The notes beneath the pieces are model-generated. The model searched no databases. It saw only the letters and a list, made by a program, of their open reading frames with translations, and had not been told where the DNA came from. From Choristoneura fumiferana (taxonomy: Eukaryota > Arthropoda > Insecta > Lepidoptera > Tortricidae), in assembly GCF_025370935.1 (NCBI RefSeq), contig NC_133472.1:4250007-4314006 (forward strand): a DNA stretch of 64,000 nt, in the 5' to 3' direction. Position 1 is the first letter of the stretch. Every line of letters starts with the position of its first letter. The position numbers and the translations under genes are program-made. This document shows positions 46,905 to 61,900 of this stretch, piece after piece.

Positions 46905-49900
46905 GTATGTATTGATTTTTCACGGTTTTCTTGGGATAATATGTGTTAAAGTACGTTTATTATTAGACATAAATATATTTTTTATACAGTTTGGATGGTT
47001 TTTCAAACCGGATGTTTAGTTTACTTCCCTTTGTTAGGTAACAAGTACGACAATAGATTTGATATCCTTGAATTGAATGCGGTCGTATATTCTGTACGCG
47101 ATTGAGACTTACAAAGGGCGAAATAAAAGCAATAAGCTTGATTTACTCTCCACCTCAAGATTGATACCGTTGTATTTTGCACTCTAAAATAAACTTGATT
47201 AAATTTTTAATCATGAAAGTACTAAGTATGGAACTAATGACATTATTTAATTATATAAAAAAAACAATTACTTTTTTTTTTAATTGTTGATAAGACTGTT
47301 GATATGACCCTTGTTGCCATATTGATGCTGCTAAGTCCCTTTGTTTAAATGATCTTTGTGTATTTATTATTGCTGATTAGTATACACCTAATCAATTTTT
47401 GATAATAAGAACAATGCAATGAACATAAAATTCATTGTGTCATTCATTTATATTGAACAACATTCAATGGTATAATGCATGATGAATGAAAGAAGTGTTT
47501 TTTAAAATATTGTTTTATAATTATTGAAAAAAAATGATTACACACAGCTGCCAATAAAGTGTATTGTTTTCAATTGATTTTTTATTGTTATGCATTTTAA
47601 ATATCACACAGATGCCAATAAGGGGTATTGTTTTCTAATTAAATATTTCTTTATGGTTATGCATTATAAGTTTAATCCATAGGTTGTCATATGGTATGCC
47701 AAAAAAGTTTGGTAAATATTTAGACTTCCTAATAATCTTATAGGAATAGTTAGCAGCAGTAGATGAGCGGTTGTGGTACCCAAAATCATCTAAACACTCT
47801 TTTATTACATCAGCAAGCAGCAGCAGCAGTTGTAGATAATTTTGAGCACCGTAACTGCTCATCCATTTGTGGTGCTGACTGTACATTAAATAACCATAAG
47901 GAATTGGTGTTGTGACATCTAAATACACAACGGAACTAATAATAGGGATATAGTAATGTTATGGAAGCTAAAAAATATATATTTAATCGATGCTTGAAAG
48001 GAGAAATTGACTAAGCAACATTTTCACAAAGTATACAGTTTGGAATCAGTAAAATTTACTTACAAACATGTATATAACTCACTATCTTTGAATCTTCTTT
48101 CAAGCGTAGATATATACTTTTTTGAGTTCCTTGCCGGATTCTTCTCAAGCGAGGTTATTCCAAATTGGTGATAGATATTTTTGATATTCATAAGTGCAAA
48201 GTATCTAAATAATTAAAAGGAGGCCCTATCGCTTCAGAGCGATATCCAACATCTATCAATCCAAAAGGACAGTGGAGCTGAATTATAACTTTTTTTTTAA
48301 TAACGGCCTTATCACACTTGCAAGTGGTGAGCATGTTTTCTATACACGTATCAGTCGCGGCGAACTCGTTGCGTTATCGACAAAATACGCTCGCTAATCA
48401 CAAGTGTGATAAGGGCCTAGAGGTCTCTCTAAACTCGGGGCCTACTCTGAAATTCGAAAATCGAAGTTCGTATCGTACTATCCTCTCACTCTCGTATTAA
48501 ATAATATACTGAGCGGCAAAAAATCTGGCCCTCAAATGTATGTAGTAATAAGTAATTTTGTATGGAGAGTGGGCCAAATTTTGTGCCGCTGAGTATATAA
48601 GCGTCAGAGGGACAGAACAACACGAACTTCGATTTTCGAATTTCGTAGTAGCCCCGCTGTCGTGTTCGTACATGACTTGACTGATAAGACGCCATTCCAA
48701 CTAGATTATACTCCTGGCTAGCCTAGCGTAAACCATTACGTTTAACTTTTGAATTGAAATTTTGGGAATTCACAAAATTCCCATTGGTATTTCTAAAAAT
48801 TACACAATGGTTTTCATTTACGTTGTATGGCAGTTGAATAGGCTGAGCCGGTACCTAGATTTCGGGAATAACATGTAAGCTACAATCGCGCCGGGTGCAC
48901 GGAAGTGTAGTTTTTATTTATTTATTTATTAAGCCTCTTTATTCAGATGCAAACATACAAAATACTTAAATCATAATACATATTTTTTTTATTTTTTTTC
49001 CCATTCAATCTTCAGGTTCTGTGTGCCTGTTGGCAAAGGCCTCCCCCAGCAGTCTCCAATCCCTACTCTCGCCCATGTTCTGCCAGTCTTTCCGGCTATT
49101 TCGTCTTCCCAGCGACGAAATTGCCTTCCCTTGTTCCTTTTCCCATCTCTTGGATACCATGCGGTTACAAGCATACTTCATTTATCTGGACCTCGCATGA
49201 CTTGCCCGGCCCACTTCCATTTAGCTTTTTTAATTTTATGAGTCACATCTATCAACCCTGTTTTGGTTCGCAATTCTTCATTTCTTTTTGTCTATTCGTC
49301 TCTTGTGCATCATACTTCTCTCCATGGCTCTTTGGCCAATTTCTAGTTTTTTTAAATGTGTACTGGGCCCGCGTGGGAACTACGGCCCAAGCCCTCTTGT
49401 TCTGAGAGGAGGCCTGTGCCCAGCAGTGGGACGCATATAGGCTGTGATGATGATACATACGAGTACATTCTTGTCTTCTGTTCAGCTAACCATGTGGTTG
49501 ATGAACACTCATACAAAATGCTTCGGTTCGTTTGTTTATGTCTTGGCTAGTTAAGTTATAAGTTGGCAACTCCTTTAAAACAGGGTTTTAACTCATAGAA
49601 GGTGAACTTGATTTGTCGTGGATATGTTAAGTTAAACGACTGCAGCGATTTTGCTAAGTCGAGTCGAACGTCGTGGTTTGCCTTTGTACGCTTTCATATT
49701 ATCCGATCCGATATCGGTGTCGGACTCAGATGCGAATGCGATACTATAAGTAGGTGAATAAGTCCAATTCTATGTCGGAATACGGATCCGATTCATTCCA
49801 TGTGTCCGACAACTTATACTGAGATCGATTCAGCTTTGCATCTGATCCAAATCCGGACCCGATAAATATCGTAAAAAGTAGCAATACTACTACTTTTATT

Positions 49901-52900
49901 TACGAGAAAATAGGCTTTGAGATTCAGATCTAATCAATCTAATCGTGCTGACCTTTTCCCCCCCTATTAGAAAATAGTAACAGCGATAGGTGTAAAAATA
50001 ATGCTACTGTGTTAAAAATAAAGTTGTGTTAAATACTTGTGATGTTATAGATATCATTTAATAATATTGTAAATCTGTTTAAAAGAAAATATACCTCGTT
50101 GAGTTTCTTGCCGGATTCTTCTCAACAGAGGTTTTTCCGAACCGGTGGTAGATTTTTTTTGACATTCATAAGTGCTTGTTATAGCCTAAATTGAATAAAG
50201 ATATTTTGACTTTGACTTTGAGGTAACTGCACGCGCCGCGCCCGCAGGCGTGCGACCGCTCCCTGCACCCGCGCCAGCTAGCATAGGTAGGCCCTAAGGG
50301 CTCGGTTCTCATAGTGCAACTTGTGAAACTACTATGTTCGAGACGTTAGTTGCGACAAAAAACATCAAAAGGCTCTGGTTAGAAAGGGACACATGCTTAA
50401 TGAGGGCTATTGTTTTTTGTCTCACTAGATGGCGCACTGTTGCGTGAGGTTTTTAAGTATGGCTTTCAAAGTCTGTTATTACGGGCGTGAAAATAAAGTT
50501 TAGATTAAAATCATATTTAATACACCTTAAAACCGTACCATAAAAATATCGAGCATGCCACAGTGTTGCATAGTCCCCGTTTTGTTCGGAAAAAAGGGAG
50601 GACAAAGATTTCCGAAAGACAAAACTGTCTCAAAACACAGACATGCATTGCCCCGGAACGCATATTTGCCATAATTAATTTCAGATATTGCAAAATATTC
50701 ACAAAATTATTCTAATTATAAATAAACCCGCGTAGCTCACCCAAAAACTATGAGATTTGACATTTCGGAGACCTCACACTACACTAGCGCCTCTAGCGGA
50801 AAATTCATACGCGATAGCCCTCATTCCACGAACCTGCAGTGAACTAGAGGGAACCTAGAGTGTTGAACCCCTTGGATATATTTTGGAACAGTGTATATAA
50901 GTTATACAAGGTACATATGTGTAGCAAGATGTTGGCAAAGCAACCTTTAAGTCGACAAGCGTTTGGTTTTTCGCAATAGCTAGAGCGCATGCGTTGCGAC
51001 AGATGAAAAGTGCCAGCAAGGACGTGCCGACTTGTCTAGTTTAGCTATCATTCCAAATTCGAGCGGTCGTTTTTTTTTTAAAGATGTTTGATATCGGATT
51101 TGTGGTACGTTTTGTTTTTAAAGTTTGAGTAGACGTTGTTTGTTTTTTTGGTAATGTTGGTGAGTGTAGTATTTGTTTTAGTTGGTTTGTTTAAAAGGGA
51201 ACGCGAGTGGAAACAGTTTAGTATTTTTCTTTTTTTTGTTTTTATTGTCGTTGTGTAATCCAACTGTTAATTTATGCAGTTATATTTAAAAAGAAGTTAA
51301 GGCATGGCCCGTTAATTTAAAAACAATCATAAACAATTTTTAGTCAGTCAATTTGTTTATTAAATTGTTGTTTCAAGGATCTGTGTTCCGTACCTAGTGT
51401 CCCTCTGTGGTCCTATTGGTGGGCCTTAGACACCCCAGGCTTCGAAACCCTTGCTTGTATCATCAACCAAATAAGTAGTCTATCAATTTTTAAACAAATT
51501 CCTATCAAATGAATATAATATATAAATAATAAATAAATATCATGGGGCACTTGACACCAATTGACCTAGTCCCAAACTAAGTAAAGCTTGTACTAACTAG
51601 AACTAACTAGCTAGAACAAACATTCGTATTATTCTATTATTCATACAAATATCTGCCCCGGCCGGGAATCGCACCCGGGACCTCAAGCTTCGTAGTAATG
51701 TTCTCTAACCACTTGGCCCTCTGGTCGTTACTTGGCCATAATGTCGCTTAAGTCGAACTTTCAAGTTAACAGACACGTCTATTCGCATTATTGTTTTATG
51801 ATTATGACATGCAAACGACATTCAACTTTAGGGTAGTAGACCATATATTTGGCTGATGGTACATTTTTATAACCCGAGTCACAGAATAAGTAATAGTACA
51901 AGTTGCCCGAGTAGGAAAACATTGAAACATACTAAAGCAGCGTTACCACCAATAATGTGCGAGGATGTGTTGCGAAGGATATGTTTTAACCAATAGAAAC
52001 GCTTCATTTACACATCCTCGCACAGCACATCTCTGGTGGAAACAGCTGAGCGAAGCGAGGTGAGGTAAATTAATTCAATTCACGATCTCATTGCCACTGT
52101 CATAATTTGTTAATGTTGAAGTATGTAGTAGAAGTTCAAATTCAGTGGTCGGATTGACTTGAAATTTGTTGTTCAGTATGCAGGTTGGACGATTCAGGTA
52201 CAGTCAACAAAAAGTACAGTCAGCGAAAAAAGATTGTCGTAGCACATTACTAACAATAAATAATTTTATGTAAAATTTAAGTCTTGAATAACAGCGTCGA
52301 TAACGAATTATCTGTAATCGAAAATACAAACTGAGACATGGATGCACAGAAAAACCAGAAAAGAGACCAGCGCTGGGAATCGAACCCAGGTCCTCAGCAA
52401 TCCGTGCTGCGTGCTATAACCCCTACACCACCGCTGGATAGGAATCTAGACACGAATTTTTCCTATGCATACATATCTCAGGTTGCTTATTTCGATATGG
52501 TTTCACGGGATACCCGTAAAAGTAACAAATTTGGAGTTGAAATAAAAAATACAAAAAGACTCCAAAAAACCAATCATTATCTGTAATCTATCTATAGGAA
52601 GTTAGCCATAGCCACACAATAACTTTTTGTTAAGTTTAAGGGGCTGTTTCACCACCCGTTGATTAGTGTTAACTGACGGTTAAATGTGATGCCGTCTCTA
52701 TTTGTTTTGTTCGAATAGACGGAGACGGCATCACATTTAACCGTCAGTTAACACTAATCAATGGATGGTGAAACAGCCCCTAAGTCTTAAATGACGGTGT
52801 CGATAACGAATTATCTGTAATCTATAGGAAGTTAGCCAGAGCTACACGTTTCAAGATCAATATCTATAGATAAGCAACAATGCCTATTATATATCTAACG

Positions 52901-55900
52901 TGATGTCATTGGCATGATAAGAGACCATGCAAATTAGAACGTCGCGGTTTCTGATAAGTGATAACACATCAAGGATAATCGTATTGTTCGACGATCTTCG
53001 CAAATAGTTGGAGGTTGTATTATAATAGGCGGTCTTATCGCTGAAAGGCAATCAACTCCAGACAACCACACTTGCACTTAACAGTTTTTGCATTCGGTCT
53101 TTGAGGGTCTCCGCATAGTTATTAACGCGGAGTCGACGCGAGACGTCGAATACCGACGGATCATCCTGTACCTTAGTGTAAGGTTTCGGTTACAAAGTAC
53201 GTCTCGATCGCGTTCGCGTTAAAATCTCAATTTATATGGAAACACAAACAGCGCCTTTAGCTGCACGTTTGCGATGTTCGTGTTTCCATACAAATTGAGA
53301 TTTTAACGCGAACGCGATCGAGTCGTATTTTGTAACCAAAAACTACACTAAGGGCACTGCACCACTACCATGAGTTTACAGTGACCGTGCTCGATACTGA
53401 CGGCGTAAATTATTTGTATAGAGAATTGTACAGCGCCTCTACAAATAACTTACGCCGTCGCTATCGAGCACGGTCACTGTAAACTCTTGGTAGTGGTAGG
53501 TTGGGGATGCTGTGTCGGAGCTGTTGCGCCCTTCTGGGAAATTGCATACGTTTTTATAATAAAATTCCAAAATATATTACAAATTAAACGGATACAAAAT
53601 TCAGATCTATTGTCAAGACATCAATATCTAAGGCGTATTACTCGTGTAAAGTTAATGATTATATCATGGACAGGGATATTTTCTTTCAAATAATTCCGAT
53701 CCGCATTGGCGATCCCTTCAAATAGCGAACCTACTGTGTTAAAAATAAAGTTGTGTTAAATACTTGTGATGTATAGATATCATTTAATAATATTGTAAAT
53801 CTGTTTAAAAAAATATACCTCGTTGAGTTTCTTGCCGGATTCTTCTCAACAGAGGTTTTTTCCGAACCGGTGGTAGTTTTTTTTAACATTCATAAAAATT
53901 CCATAATAAAAAATACTGAATAATGTAGACGTATATTTCATAGTTTTGTCGCACCTACGATTCGGACTGATTAAAAAATAAAAATACTTTATTTCAGACT
54001 AAACAAAAGTCCATATTTTTTGTTAGTAGGATTGGTCTTACAAACTAGTGTTAGTCGATTTATTATTATTCTTCTTTTTATTAGAATGAGTGTGAAATTT
54101 TCCATTATTTTTCTACTACATACTGTAACGAAATCGGGAATCCCCTTTTTATAATTAATGGTACAATATGATAATATCTTGTAGGTATACCTACTATAGT
54201 TTTTTAAAGCCTAAACCAGAGATAGACCTTTTTTTCAGTGATAGCCACGCTACGCCACTGCGTGAATGTAAGGCCCTGGTTTCTCTGACCGGGTGGTGAC
54301 CGACGCGTGTCCGCGACCGACGACGTTCGAATGTTTTGTTAGGGAATGTTTGAGGGTGGTTTCTCTGAAACGTCACCGGCGGTGTCGACTTACCCGAACA
54401 TTCCCTCCATTCGAACGTCGTCGGTCGCGGACACGCGTCGGTCACTGGTCGCCGGCGGCGGGTGGTCAGAGAAACCAGGGCCTAAAGCGTTTTTTGGTCG
54501 GCTATAACCGATTCCCCGTCGATACGAGTAGATTTTGCGCGCGTCAATTTTGATAGGAAAAAAGAGCTTATATATACGAGTAGGTAAATTGGAATGAGTA
54601 CACAGATCTTTTTGACGACCGGATGGCCAAGTGGTTAGAGAACCTGACTACGAAGCTTGAGGTCCCGGGTTCGAATCCCGGCCCGGGTTTGTATGAATAA
54701 TACGAATGGGTGTTCTCGGGTCTTGGATGTTTAATATGTATTTAAGTGTGTATTTATCTATATAAGTATGTTTATCCGTTGACTAGTGGCCACAGTACAA
54801 GCTTTGCTTAGTTTGGGACTAGGTCAATTGGTGCCAAGTGTTTCATGATATTTATTTAAATGATATGATATGATATGATCTGCATGGAGAATTACCTCCG
54901 TCACGCTTATTTTTACCATTTTTGAACCCCCCAGCTGTCACACTTGCTTATGACCTTGTGTCACAAATCCCCAGACCCCCTCCCCCCTCCTAAAAGTGTG
55001 ACGTTATTCGTTATCCGTGGACAAACGAAACAATTCAAGGAAAAATATTTAGTCGATTGTTATGAGTTCGCGATCATTCCGACCTCAAGTTTATGAGTAA
55101 TTTTGTGAATAAGTTATTAATTATTCAGGGCACGGAGATTCATAATAATTTTATGAACTTTGTGTAAGTAGAACGGATGATTCAGCGACGCATTGTCCTA
55201 GTTATCACCAAGTTCATTTACATACTACCTCGTACTTAACCTAAAGAGGGACATGGACATATTTTGTACTATTTGTTCTTTTTGAAGGCAAACGTGTTCC
55301 CTTGAATACGTGAGAGCTGGTCCATGGTGCACCTCCCTCCAAACGCCACCTTTTCCCTCAAAATATCCGATTATAGTCTTGCGGCTGATGGCAGATAATT
55401 AAGCCATCTTACCAGATGAGGCGAGTTAAATAAAGCGTTTCTAGTGTCTAATGAAAGACACATTCTTCGCAACACATCCTCGACTTAGTAAATAAATAAC
55501 GCAATTATTTTTTAAAATGTAGATATATCAAAGAAGATAAACAATATTTTCTCTGCGGTCAGTTATTTACCTATTCCAACGAGAGCATGAGCTACTTTTA
55601 TTAACGTGACCAAGTATTTTGAAAGCATGTATAATTTTTTATCTCAAGAAATTAATTAACTAAGATTTGTTCCCAGTTCTACAGATTTAGACATTGGTGT
55701 CAAATTAATAGCACCTCTTTTTGCGTCGGTAGTTAAAAAGTACAGTATCTTGATAGTTAATAATTGGCATTAATAGGGTTAATATTCGGGCGTTAGTACC
55801 GCCGTCATTGTTCTCAACACTTTTTATCAGATTTCTTAAGCAAAAATGTACAACAAACATCAACATCCGACACATATTGATGAACACATGTTGACACATT

Positions 55901-58900
55901 GATATTTATTGTACCTATTCTTGAAATCTGATAAAAAAGTGTTGAGAACAATGACGGCGGTACAAACGCCCGAATATTCACCCAATAACTTTGAGGTTTA
56001 AAGTCCCTCCTTTCCGCCACTCAGTGTCAGAGGGCAGTTTACTGTGTTTTGTAATAGTAAAAAATATACCAGTTTAATGCGAACTTCACGTTTTATCTAA
56101 ACAGATTGCGGTTTCGCTATCGCAACGAACTTGACCCAGTATCGTGTTTATTTTTGTATCACCTACGTATTACTACGCGTTTCATTGACTTTGATTATTT
56201 ACAATCAAGTGCAAAAATATGTATCCATTCGAGGCCTTATTGCGTCGGAATAAGAGTCTGTGGTACATATTTTTGAAACTTTGAATAATTTCCTGTTTTT
56301 ACACTTGACTGTACGAGGCGTTTTTAGGTTATTTCTACGCACCAGATAACTAAAATGGAACGTTGGAAAAAGTTAATGGGAATTATAAATACCTGCTAAC
56401 GCTGCTTTAACGGTGTGCACCTTTTTGGTCTTCACCCATATCGGCTGGGATGGATGGATGGATATAATAAAGAGTTGTTGAAACCCCCCAAAACTTTAAA
56501 TTGTACGATGGGATGGGACAAAAAAGAGGGAACTATCCTTTTTCTAGTAAGAAGTTGCAACATAACAGCTCTCCATACCCAGATATCCGAAGTTTACATG
56601 TCATTAAATTCGTCTTATTCTAATAAAGTCTTATACTAATAAAGTCCATAAAGAGTATTTATTTGATATAAAACGTCACTTAATAAATACGATAACTGAT
56701 GGACGGTGGCCAGTGCTCGGAAATCGTCGTGAACAGCCAATTGTCTTTTTCCGAAGACCGATGTGCAATCTTTATAGCCGGGTACTGTAGAATACGTCGT
56801 TACAAACCGATCGATCGGTCGTTAGTGTACGTCAAGCGCTCAGTGCTCTTAGTGTAAGTTTTCGGTTACAAAATACGTCTCGATCGCATTCGCGTAAAAT
56901 CTCAAGTTGTAAGGAAACACGAACATCGCAAACGTTCCGCTAGAGGCACTGTTCGTGTTTCCATACAAATTGAGATTTTAACGCGAACGCGATCGAGACG
57001 TATTTTGTAACCGAAAACTTACACTAGGGGCACAGTTGTTTTATGTGATAAACGCTGCGTTTAACGCTTCAATATCGAAGCGACTAATCTTACCATGTAT
57101 GGAGCCCTTAACCCTTAATAAGGTAGGGGCGATTTAGCGACCACTTGCATTGAGTTGGAAACTGAACCTTATTAATTTCGTGATACGTCACAATTTCCAT
57201 TGTAATTATTAAAAATGCGACTAGCTTTAAAAATATTCTTTATCAGGTATGTATTCGATTGCTGCTTTTGATTCTGTGGTAGTATGCTACAATAAATAGG
57301 GCCTTATTATGGGTTAAAGTGACTAGACTTCAAATTGTGTTGGCTAGATTGTGTTTGTTTTATAACGTGTTTATTTTTCCAGTTGATGTGGTCGCTCTGT
57401 GGATGCATCCTGGTTTCGCTGTTGGTCGTCTTCTTCTATTACTACAAACGATGGCGAGCGAAAGGTAAATCCTACTTACTATATTATCCTACTTGTAAAT
57501 CCGAAAATTTGTGAGTGAGTATGTTTTTTACTCCTTCACGCTGAAACGGCTGGATGGATTTGGATGAAACTTGGTATGTAGATAGCTTGCGACGTGAAAA
57601 TGAATTTATTTGAAAACTGCTCAACCTTTTCATTCCGCCACTGTACTATTTATGTACTAACAACAGCTGTGTATTCGCGCAATTGCTACGCAAACTGAAC
57701 TGTTTTGTCAATAAATAAGTTTTATGTTATCACTTGTTTGTCACGCCCTTGTACATTCTGCGCGTTCGTTTTACACCTAAATAAATACAAATACATGTTA
57801 TCATTTCATTAAAAACCAATACGATATTGTGATGTCTCTTTATTGAGCATTATTAGTTGGATGACTTCGCTATTACTTCAACATGGTTAAAGTTATTCAT
57901 AAGTGCGTTCGGCAGTTATCATTACAATTAATTTGTACTTTATTTATTTATTTATAAAGTACAGTCACCTGCATGAATAGTACAGTTTAGGGTTGTAACG
58001 GAGGTCTTCTTAGCGGAGGCAGAGGGGGATGCGGAGGCGACGAGTTTCACCTCCGCGTATGCGGAGGTTAATGGAGGCGGATGCGGAGGTGAAAGTGGAT
58101 GTGGCAAAAAATAGTAGTTTATGCTTTATCTCTAATATTTCTAAAAAAAACTGCCAAATCTCACTTGTTTTCAGCGTCATCATGCATGTGAGTTAAATAA
58201 ACAATTACTTTGTACAAAATCACAAAAAAATCGCTGTGCAATCAAACATAATACATTACAATTTCGTACGTTCAAGCAACGAGACAGGTTGATTCCTGTC
58301 GTGTGTTATTTGACATACCCCGACCGCGTTCCCGCTGCGCGCCGAGATAATGAAATGAGAAATAAACCTCCGTTATAACTCCGCAAAAAAAAAATGCGGA
58401 GGCGGAGGCGAAGATACGATTTCTTGCGGAACTTCCGTAGTAACGGAGGCGAAGGCAAAGTTCCATTACAACCCTAGTACAGTTACCTGCCACAGCGGAG
58501 CGTGCAAAAATATCTTAACGCATCCGACCGGAACTAGAAATAGATAGAGTATAGTATTAGATGTTCATGCACGCTTTGTTGTGCGAGCGAGAGGTGCTGG
58601 AACGTTCTTTTCATCACACTTGCTCGTAAACAGTGTCGTAACATGCAGGCTACCTTGGTTGCAACCCCAAATAAAACCCTCATTCAAAATGAGTCATTGC
58701 GCGTACAAATTTTCTTGTCATGACGCCCAAGGTCGGTAAATGAGTCAGTGCCCGTACTGATGGCGCTGCGCGCGCTGGCCCACACGCACTCGCACGTCAG
58801 GCACATGCTGCGAGAGGAGGGTGGCGGGCGGCGTATTTCCTTATTTACCGCCCTTAAGACACAATGTACTATAAAAATCATAGCTGTAATAATATGCAAG

Positions 58901-61900
58901 TTGAAGTGGCAATGGGCGGGCCACATCGCTCGAAGAACAGTAACCGTTGGGGGAGAAAAGATGGAGAAAATTCCTCGAGTGGCGACCGAGAAGCGGAAGG
59001 CGAAGCGTTGGCAGGCCCCGCAGTTGGCAGGACTGACGACATCGTAAAAACAATCAGTGGGTGCAAGTAAATAAACAAAATAAATAAATGATGACGATGA
59101 CCCTGTATTTATTTAAACATAAAACGTGTTTCCGTTTGTTTACGCAAGTGTCCTGATGCGGAAACGGAGCGAATGTTAAGTTAACCTTTACGATGCTTCA
59201 ACAAAAGATGACAAAGGCACCGCCCGCAGCGCTGTTCAAACGTTGACCTTTATGCCCACTACATAGCCTAGGGCTGGGTTTCCACCAGAGATAATGTACA
59301 GACGAGTCCACAAACATGTCAGCAAAAATTTGATCAAAAATATCTGAACACGCTTCTACGCCGTTAACAATAGAGTTGTGTTCAGATATTTTTGACCAAA
59401 GTTTTGCTCACAAGCTTATGAACTTGACTGTACGAGATAGCTGAACGGAGCGAAGTAGTGGAACGTTGTGTTGTTACTGTTTCCACAAGATAATTTAATA
59501 TTGTAATTTATAATGTACTAGCTTTCGCCTGTGGCTAAGCCCGCGTGGAATTCAGTTATCGCGCGCTGTTTCCTTGGGAACTGTGCATTTTTCCGGGATA
59601 AAAAGTAGCCTATGTCACTCTCTGGTCCATAAACTATCTCTATGCCAAAAATCATGTTGACCCGTCGCTCCGTTTCGACGTGAAAGACGGACAAACATAC
59701 ACACAAACATACAAACGTACACACTTTCGCATTTATAATGTTAAATTTGGATTAGTATGGATTTTATTGGAGCGTGTATTTTTGATACTACTTCCCTCAA
59801 ACTGTAAACAGACGAAGATTTAAGTGCTGTGAACCGATATCAAAACAAATTGTTAATTTAGAATTAACTACCAGAGCATAATTAATTTTTGAAATATTTT
59901 CGAGCAGCACAATAATTTGATACGAGAGAGAAGCGTTCTGTGACAGCTGTCACGTCAAAAAGTGCCACGTTTTAAAAAAATAAATAAAGTAGTATCACGT
60001 AGCGTACATTGCGTGCTAATTAATTTTGTAAGGAAAATAATGAGTCTAATTTTCTTACTTAAACATAATAAAATGTGATAATTAGGCCTTTCCTAACTAT
60101 ACCCTTAAAGTCTGAGGTAGTATCAAAAATACACGCTGTATATTTCGTTTAAAAATGACTTTCTGCCAAGTTTCTTGCGGCGCATTCTTCTGGGCAAAAA
60201 TACCGCCGAAATGCATGTTACGTTTTATTTTTTAGCTTTCGACGACGGCACCGAATCGGATAATTATTATTTCTTGTATTCGTTATTGTGAGGCCGAGGC
60301 TTGTGCTAATCAAAATTAAAAAAGAAGACTAGAACAGGCAGCAGCTAGTTTATTGTACTAGTTTATGCCCGCGGCTTCGCTCGCGCAGAATGTGGGCTAT
60401 CGTTTTTTGTCTCACTAGATGGCGCACTGTAGCGCGAGTTTTTTAAGTATGGCTTTTAAGTCTGTTATTACGGGCGTGAAAATAAAGTTTAGATTAAAAT
60501 CATATTTAATACACCTTAAAACCGTACCATAAAAATATCGAGCATGCCACAGTGTTGCATAGTCCCCGTTTTGTTCGGAAAAGAGGAGGACCAAGGTTTC
60601 CGAAAGACAAAACTGTCTCAAAACACAGACATTCATTGCCCCGGAACGCATATTTGCTATAATTTAGTTTCAGATATTGCAAAATATTCACAAATTTATT
60701 CTAATTATAAATAAACCCGCGCTGCTCACCCAAAAACTATGAGATTTGACATTTCGGGGACCTCACGCTACACTAGCGCCTCTAGTGGCGAATTCACACG
60801 CGATAGCCCTCATTGTATGTTATGTACCTATACTGATGTAGCTTAAACCTGTTTTGATCCCACAGAAACCATACATTATTGCGAGATAAAAAATAGCCTA
60901 TACGTTAACCCAGGGTATATATTACCTGTATGTCCAAATTTCATGCAAATCCGTTCAGTAGCTTTTGCGTAAAAGAGTAACAAACATCCATCCATACAAA
61001 CGTTCGCGTTTACAATATTAGTAAGAAGTGTGACGGGATCTCAGTTGGGCGTGTAATTTAAACAGTTATATATGACACAGGTATTTATTAACAGAAACAA
61101 TTATAATACAATAGTCAAAATGTTACCAACCTTACTCAAAGACGTCTCGTTCCGAAGTAAGTCAAATCAAAAGACAACCGACCGTAAGTGACGTAGCCCT
61201 CCTTCCTTCACTTTGACATAAGCAACAGTGTTGCCACTGCTTATTAGGTTATAATTGATGGGTATCATTGATAGTCCCGTTACAGAAGTAAGATCTTTTT
61301 CGTGGTCTTGTAGAACTGCTGAACGGCGCTGCATCGTCGGTCGGGGAGCCGGCGAAGCGTTTCCGCAAACGCGACAAGATGCTGTTCTACGGGCGTCGGA
61401 TGCTGCGCAAAGTGAAGTCTATATCCAACTCGGGCCAGGGGCGCAAGCGGCGAGCTGTTATGCGCTTCGCGAGGAAACTGCTGCAGCTGAAGAAGGAGTC
61501 GGCGCCGGAACAGCTCAAGGTAAGGGCGAGATTGTTAGGTATCCTTTTGCATAGAGGTGAGACGTATTTACTGGAATAGGTTTTGGCTTGGACGCGTGAG
61601 TACGCGTTCCCGCCCGCGATACTTTTAGCGTACGAGTATTTAGGAGGAGGCTGAAAACGTTCCGCCAACTTGAAAACGGGCATGATGCGTGCGCTCACTG
61701 CGCTCGCGCTTGGAACTATTCCCAAAACGTCCGGGAACTTCGGGTGTTCGGGATCGCCCGACTCGCCCTAGCCACTGCGTGAGGAATTCCAGGAAAAACG
61801 AGCGATTTATCATTTGTTCAAATCACACTCACACCCACACACTCACACTCTTAGCATGAACACAAAAAGGTCCAGTTTCTTTTGATTACATTTCGGTAGT

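Noticed and set aside
54194..54553. Overlapping GC-rich open frames on both strands
   Set aside because: They arise from the two arms of a palindrome, so both strands read similar peptides (ACPRPTTFE on both).
54614..54686. Functional tRNA gene
   Set aside because: A and B boxes are present but the sequence continues into the SINE body shared with two other copies, and no closed acceptor stem is seen. The same applies to 3960-4030, 5480-5548, 51660-51728 and 52355-52440.
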